Source: Pseudobdellovibrio sp.
Lineage (GTDB): Bacteria; Bdellovibrionota; Bdellovibrionia; Bdellovibrionales; Bdellovibrionaceae
Reading direction: 5' to 3'
Assembly: GCA_025449725.1 (NCBI GenBank)
Contig: JANWIU010000112.1
Location: 1-9,266, forward strand
DNA length: 9,266 nucleotides
Shown: positions 7,327-9,266 of the stretch, in pieces
Numbering within the stretch: position 1 is the first letter of the stretch
How the letters are laid out: the number at the start of each line of letters is the position of its first letter
Translations under genes and position numbers: made by a program
The notes under the pieces: generated by a model
Seen by the model: only the letters and a program-made list of their open reading frames with translations
Database searches by the model: none
Told to the model about the DNA's origin: nothing

Positions 7327-7940
7327 TAAAAATTAACTTTTTATCATCATTTAAAGATGCCGGAAATGCTCAGGTAGGCGGAGTCGCATTATTTGACGAG
7401 GACGAGCGAAGAGCGATAATGATCGCCATCGCGAAGCGATTGGCGGTCTTAGCAATAGGTCCGGTTGCTCTTTCTATATATGAAGCACAAACAATTCCGG
7501 TTTTGATGGAAAAAAAGCGCCAGGCAGATGTTCAATTTGAAGAATTGAAAAAATTCAATGAAAGCAAACAGGGCTCGGCGGAAGAAATCAAAAGATACGA
7601 AGATGAGTTGGCGAAGTTCAATGCCCAAGGGGACTTCATTAATAAGATTCAGGCCGACAAATTAAACGAGTATAAATTGTTCCGGCATTTGAAGGAGTCC
7701 ACTCCTGTAACCGTTTGGGTTGATACATTAACACTGACCGATAACGTATTGCAAATTTCCGGAAAATCAACGGATGCAAATGACATTACTGAATTTCAGG
7801 AAAAGCTTTCGAATTCGGACTTCATCGTAAGCCTTGTTCCGCTTGAGCAGAAAACCATGGATAACGCCTTTGATACCGGGGCGACAGTAACAGTATTCCA
7901 GGTAAAGGCCACTCTTAAAACAACCGGGGTCACGAAGTGA
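7323..7940 (+). CDS. pilN: Type IV pilus inner-membrane alignment protein PilN
   Basis: A bitopic inner-membrane protein that pairs with PilO in the periplasm and docks onto PilM through its cytoplasmic tail. It is 205 residues. The tail starts MIKINFLSSF, a divergent form of the conserved INLLP motif. It is followed by a longer than usual polar segment (11-30, containing DEDERR). The hydrophobic stretch covers about 31-53 but is broken by Lys38-Arg39, leaving a short predicted membrane helix at 40-53. A charged coiled-coil-like region covers about 62-120. A ferredoxin-like periplasmic domain follows (about 125-200, with TPVTVWVDTLTLTDNVLQISG). The start is GTG, in a GTGA overlap with the pilM stop, with a GGTGGGGG-type ribosome site at about 7308-7315. 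Identification rests on the order pilM-N-O-P plus the tail motif and topology, since PilN sequences diverge strongly. Confidence 0.88.
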   Translation: MIKINFLSSFKDAGNAQVGGVALFDEDERRAIMIAIAKRLAVLAIGPVALSIYEAQTIPVLMEKKRQADVQFEELKKFNESKQGSAEEIKRYEDELAKFNAQGDFINKIQADKLNEYKLFRHLKESTPVTVWVDTLTLTDNVLQISGKSTDANDITEFQEKLSNSDFIVSLVPLEQKTMDNAFDTGATVTVFQVKATLKTTGVTK

Positions 7941-8572
7941 AGTTACTTAAAGCTTTCACTGATTTAACAATGAATCGCATTATCTTGATGGCTGTATTTG
8001 TAGCCGCAGGGTACTACTTCGCTTATTTTGATCCGGGAACTTCCATAGAAGAGCAAATTACCGCTGTTCAGGCCCAAATTCAAACGGAAGAGCAGCGAAA
8101 AAGCGAAATCAATAAAACGATGAAAAAAGAAGAGGAAATGCGCGGCAACGTTTTGCAGCTGAAGCGTAACCTAGATGTAATTAAATCAAAAATTCCGCTC
8201 GAGCTTAAAGACTCTCAAATGCGGTCGATTATCAATTCGGCCGCCACGGCTGCCGGAGTTAAGATTACAGGCCTGTCTGTACAGACTGATCAAACTAAAG
8301 ATCCTAATGCGCCACCTGTAAAAATCAGTATCAACGATGTTAAACCCGAAAATTTAATTGAAGAAGTGAAGTTTAACGTTTCCATCGTAGGAACATTCGA
8401 TGACTTCCTGAGCTTCGTTGAAAATCTCGGTAAAGAAGACAACGTTATTAAGATCAGAAATTTTAATATTCAGAAGAACTCTGAAGATGTGGACGACGAT
8501 AAAATTGCATTTAAAGGTGATATTATTGGTTTTAAACAGGCGAAGATTGAAATCCTTTCGGGAGTGAAATGA
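7937..8572 (+). CDS. pilO: Type IV pilus inner-membrane alignment protein PilO
   Basis: An inner-membrane protein that heterodimerises with PilN and contacts PilP. It is 211 residues, in the normal range. A short cytoplasmic tail precedes one membrane helix at about 14-30. A Glu/Lys/Gln-rich coiled coil spans about 36-85. The segment KSKIPLELKDSQMRSIINSA (83-102) and AAGVKITGLSV (105-115) fits the family's IP-x-x-x-x-x-x-x-L pattern at the coiled-coil exit. The C-terminal part (about 142-205, EEVKFNVSIVGTFDDFLSFVENL) is the ferredoxin-like domain. The start is GTG, overlapping the pilN stop by 4 nt with GGGG at 7926-7929 as weak ribosome site. The stop overlaps the pilP ATG by 4 nt. Coupled translation suits proteins that assemble in fixed ratio. 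Confidence 0.92.
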   Translation: MKLLKAFTDLTMNRIILMAVFVAAGYYFAYFDPGTSIEEQITAVQAQIQTEEQRKSEINKTMKKEEEMRGNVLQLKRNLDVIKSKIPLELKDSQMRSIINSAATAAGVKITGLSVQTDQTKDPNAPPVKISINDVKPENLIEEVKFNVSIVGTFDDFLSFVENLGKEDNVIKIRNFNIQKNSEDVDDDKIAFKGDIIGFKQAKIEILSGVK

Positions 8573-9266
8573 TCACAAAGGTTTTCATGACTTTATTTTT
8601 TGTTTCATATGCTTCGGCTCAGGTGCCGCCGCCTCCGGCTGCACCGGTTCCGGCTCCGGCTGCACCGGCTCCGGCTCCGGCTCCTGTTCCGGTTACGTCT
8701 TCTGTGCCTGCACCGCCACCGACGGCACCGCCGCCGGCACAAAATGTACCTGCAGGTGGACCGGCAGTTCCTCCTGCGGCAAATGTTCCGCCGGCTTTAG
8801 CGCCGACAGGCCCCGCAGCTCCGGCAGCAGATGCCCCGATTCTTTTAGCCCCTGTTAGTACAGGTCCGGCGTTGCCTTCTCTGGCAACTCCGAATGCAGA
8901 TAAAAAGGGTGGAAAAGACAGTCCGCCTTTAAATTTAAAAGAGATCGAAAAGAATATGGCTCTGAGAAATAAGAGTCCCTTCATGATTCCGACTGAGCTC
9001 TATTTAAAAATCAAAAGACGGCAGGGTGAAAAAGTCGTTGAAAATGTCATCGATGATAATGTCAGTGCCAAGCTTCGATGGCCGCTTCGTAGTTATAGTT
9101 TGATAGGGGTTTTATCCGGGATCAAGATTCCGAAAGCTTTGATTCAAGATAAAGACGGCAAGATACATACTTTTAGACCAAAAGAATTAATAGCGAACTC
9201 CGGCGGCTACATCAGCGAAATTGGCAATGGCGAGGTTATCGTAGTCGAACGGGGGGCGGAGATTAA
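8569..9266 (+). CDS. pilP: Type IV pilus periplasmic protein PilP, 3'-truncated
   Basis: The open frame runs from the ATG at 8569 past the window end without a stop: 232 codons plus two bases. It begins inside the pilO stop (ATGA) with GGGAG at 8560-8564. PilP is the periplasmic link between PilN/PilO and the PilQ secretin. Residues 1-17 form a signal peptide with cleavage likely after ASA. There is no lipobox Cys, although PilP is a lipoprotein in Neisseria and Pseudomonas. Residues 19 to about 110 are an extreme Pro/Ala-rich linker. Residues 123-150 (LKEIEKNMALRNKSPFMIPTE and onward) are the N-terminal arm thought to bind PilN/PilO. The beta domain follows from about 170: YSLIGVLSG, KALIQDKDGKIHTF, NSGGYISEIGNGEVIVVE, matching PilP's LVGT...A.V...G....V..G...G...G.V..I pattern. 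The 3' end and the expected pilQ lie outside. Confidence 0.88.
   Translation, partial: MITKVFMTLFFVSYASAQVPPPPAAPVPAPAAPAPAPAPVPVTSSVPAPPPTAPPPAQNVPAGGPAVPPAANVPPALAPTGPAAPAADAPILLAPVSTGPALPSLATPNADKKGGKDSPPLNLKEIEKNMALRNKSPFMIPTELYLKIKRRQGEKVVENVIDDNVSAKLRWPLRSYSLIGVLSGIKIPKALIQDKDGKIHTFRPKELIANSGGYISEIGNGEVIVVERGAEI
8635..8676 (+). repeat. 21-bp in-frame tandem repeat in the pilP linker
   Basis: Two adjacent 21-bp units (8635-8655 and 8656-8676) built from CCGGCT and GCA triplets differ at one base (T at 8649, C at 8670). They encode PAAPVPA and PAAPAPA. Further CCGGCT or CCGGTT hexamers continue to 8694. Unit lengths are multiples of three, so slippage would change linker length without shifting the frame. 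Confidence 0.8.

Noticed and set aside
8600..8800. Plus-strand 66-codon frame rich in Arg, Leu and His
   Set aside because: This is a frame-shifted reading of the same pilP repeats, with composition set by the repeat and no domain or ribosome site.
8619..8984. Minus-strand 121-codon open frame rich in Gly and Ala
   Set aside because: It is the antisense of the Pro/Ala-rich pilP linker: CCG and GCN codons read backwards give Gly and Ala. It has no family features, and the plus-strand PilP frame explains the DNA.

Overview
The window reads as a single co-directional (+ strand) block of nine protein genes: carB (5' end cut off by the window) - PhnD-like periplasmic binding protein - ABC ATPase - ABC-2 type permease - pilD - pilM - pilN - pilO - pilP (3' end cut off). 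I saw no RNA gene, mobile element, CRISPR array or convincing minus-strand gene. The only non-coding stretch longer than a few bases is the 87-bp gap between pilD and pilM.

Organism: a Gram-negative bacterium with a type IV pilus, shown by secretin-alignment subcomplex genes plus a periplasmic binding protein with a signal peptide. Gene order matches the Myxococcus xanthus pil cluster as I recall it (pilG-pilH-pilI-pilD-pilM-pilN-pilO-pilP-pilQ). The moderate GC content (apparently somewhat below 50%, AT-rich third positions in many codons) and Lys/Asn-rich proteins argue against Myxococcus itself. They suggest a former deltaproteobacterium such as a Bdellovibrionota member. This placement is inference and rests on synteny and sequence character only.

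Layout: positions 1-3027 encode the large subunit of carbamoyl-phosphate synthase, lacking about 50 N-terminal residues. Only 4 nt later comes an exported protein of the phosphonate-binding (PhnD) family. It overlaps an ABC ATPase, which overlaps an ABC-2 permease, which overlaps pilD (TTG start). After the gap, with a near-consensus sigma-70 promoter, pilM, pilN, pilO and pilP follow with 4-nt overlaps at every junction.

How they work together: PilD cleaves and N-methylates prepilins. PilM (cytoplasmic, actin-like), PilN and PilO (inner membrane) and PilP (periplasm) form the alignment subcomplex that joins the inner-membrane motor to the PilQ secretin, which should be encoded just beyond the window. 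The ABC ATPase/permease pair sits where M. xanthus has pilH/pilI, an ABC exporter pair required for pilus biogenesis. The PhnD-like protein occupies the pilG position. The most unusual feature is therefore a solute-binding protein of an importer family apparently coupled to an ABC-2 exporter-type pair inside a pilus locus.
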